A DNA stretch of 64,000 nucleotides, from NCBI RefSeq assembly GCF_964204865.1, contig NC_135263.1, positions 12,817,426 to 12,881,425 of the forward strand. The letters are read 5' to 3'. Shown one piece after another: positions 63,625 to 64,000 of this stretch (position 1 is the first letter of the stretch; every line of letters starts with the position of its first letter). The stretch comes from Styela clava (Eukaryota; Chordata; Ascidiacea; Stolidobranchia; Styelidae). Below the pieces are notes generated by a model. That model made no database searches and had not been told where the DNA came from. It saw only the letters and a list, made by a program, of their open reading frames with translations. The position numbers and the translations under genes were made by a program.

Positions 63625-63710
63625 AGAGGAACGCTTCACGAGTGTTCGTGTTATCCATGAGCAGGGGTCATGCTATTCTTCTCCGTATCGTCTCAATTTT
63701 TTTCATATGT
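63625..63710 (-). pseudogene. U6 snRNA pseudogene
   Basis: Read on the minus strand, the segment follows U6 snRNA from the ACATAT...AAAATTG part, through GACGATACGGAGAAGA and ATAGCATGACCCCTGC, to CGTGAAGCGTTCC. Against metazoan U6 it has several substitutions, including ACGGAGA in place of the invariant ACAGAGA that pairs with the 5' splice site. The 5' end (GTGCTCGCTTCGGCAGC) is not recognisable. The 3' end lacks the T run needed for Pol III termination and instead reads TCTAAAAAACG. It is therefore most likely a truncated, perhaps retroposed, copy and not a working U6 gene. Confidence 0.8.
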
Positions 63711-64000
63711 AAACTCGAAAGTACTGAAGAGATCAAGTTTTGATTGGATGGTCAAACTCCGCACTGCCATCTCGTGAGACCAGTATTGAAGAATGTAAAA
63801 TGCACCTAGGCCAGGCCACGCCCAAAACCGCGCCTAACAAATATTGTGTAAGAATATAGTATGATATGCGATGCGACCGATGGATTAAATTTAATAAAAT
63901 AAATTAAAAAATCAATATATTATAAGCTAGTAAACAACTGTTTATTAAACTTTCTTCTTTCTGACACCAATGAGAATGATTTATTGCATTTGAAATAAGC
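63711..64000. other. Window end, no feature seen
   Basis: No supported gene or repeat in the last 290 bases. Confidence 0.4.

Overview
The window is AT-rich animal DNA. It has spliced genes with GT-AG introns, a tRNA-derived SINE, DNA transposons and a U6 snRNA relic. There is no bacterial-type gene organisation. An invertebrate fits best. A tunicate-like genome is my guess, because genes are compact, there are several hAT elements, and strong 3' splice sites lie just upstream of some ATGs. The sequence does not prove the lineage.

Layout. Positions 1-27 kb hold a cluster of one multigene family that I do not recognise (here 'family A'): the 3' end of one copy (1-125), a decayed copy (about 3745-4030, minus), and four intact three-exon genes at 8500-9805 (+), 13761-15584 (+), 19091-20401 (-) and 25113-27034 (+). 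Each gene has a signal-peptide exon, a 42-44 codon exon encoding a compact Cys module (PCY..., HCC-x-YNC-x-C-I/V-M/V-KG), and a large exon encoding a very basic Lys/Pro/Thr repeat. That repeat is closed by a conserved C-terminal segment around FGF/GFGF that ends in a last Cys. All introns are phase 1. The architecture suggests secreted, disulfide-linked, polycationic structural, adhesive or matrix proteins. That function is inference.

Positions 27-38 kb are a gene-poor, repeat-rich block that is visibly more GC-rich in places. It contains a tRNA-derived SINE, a 1 kb hAT-like element with an exact 8-bp target duplication, and local tandem duplications.

Positions 38.5-59 kb hold three tandem minus-strand genes of the CAP/SCP superfamily, related to cytosolic GAPR-1 (GLIPR2) and lacking signal peptides. 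Two (389 and 400 aa) carry two CAP domains joined by a Thr-rich then acidic linker. The first CAP domain keeps the canonical His/Glu cavity residues, and the second has lost most of them. The third gene (240 aa) begins at the linker exon, behind its own TATA-like box, and has only the degenerate second domain.

Positions 59-64 kb show no gene that I can support. A minus-strand U6 snRNA-like pseudogene lies at the end. Five hAT-like insertions with terminal inverted repeats and 8-bp target duplications are spread over the window. One keeps the C-terminal dimerisation region of a hAT transposase. All gene models were built by hand from splice signals, reading-frame continuity and paralogue alignment. 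Reading frame closes exactly for all seven complete models.
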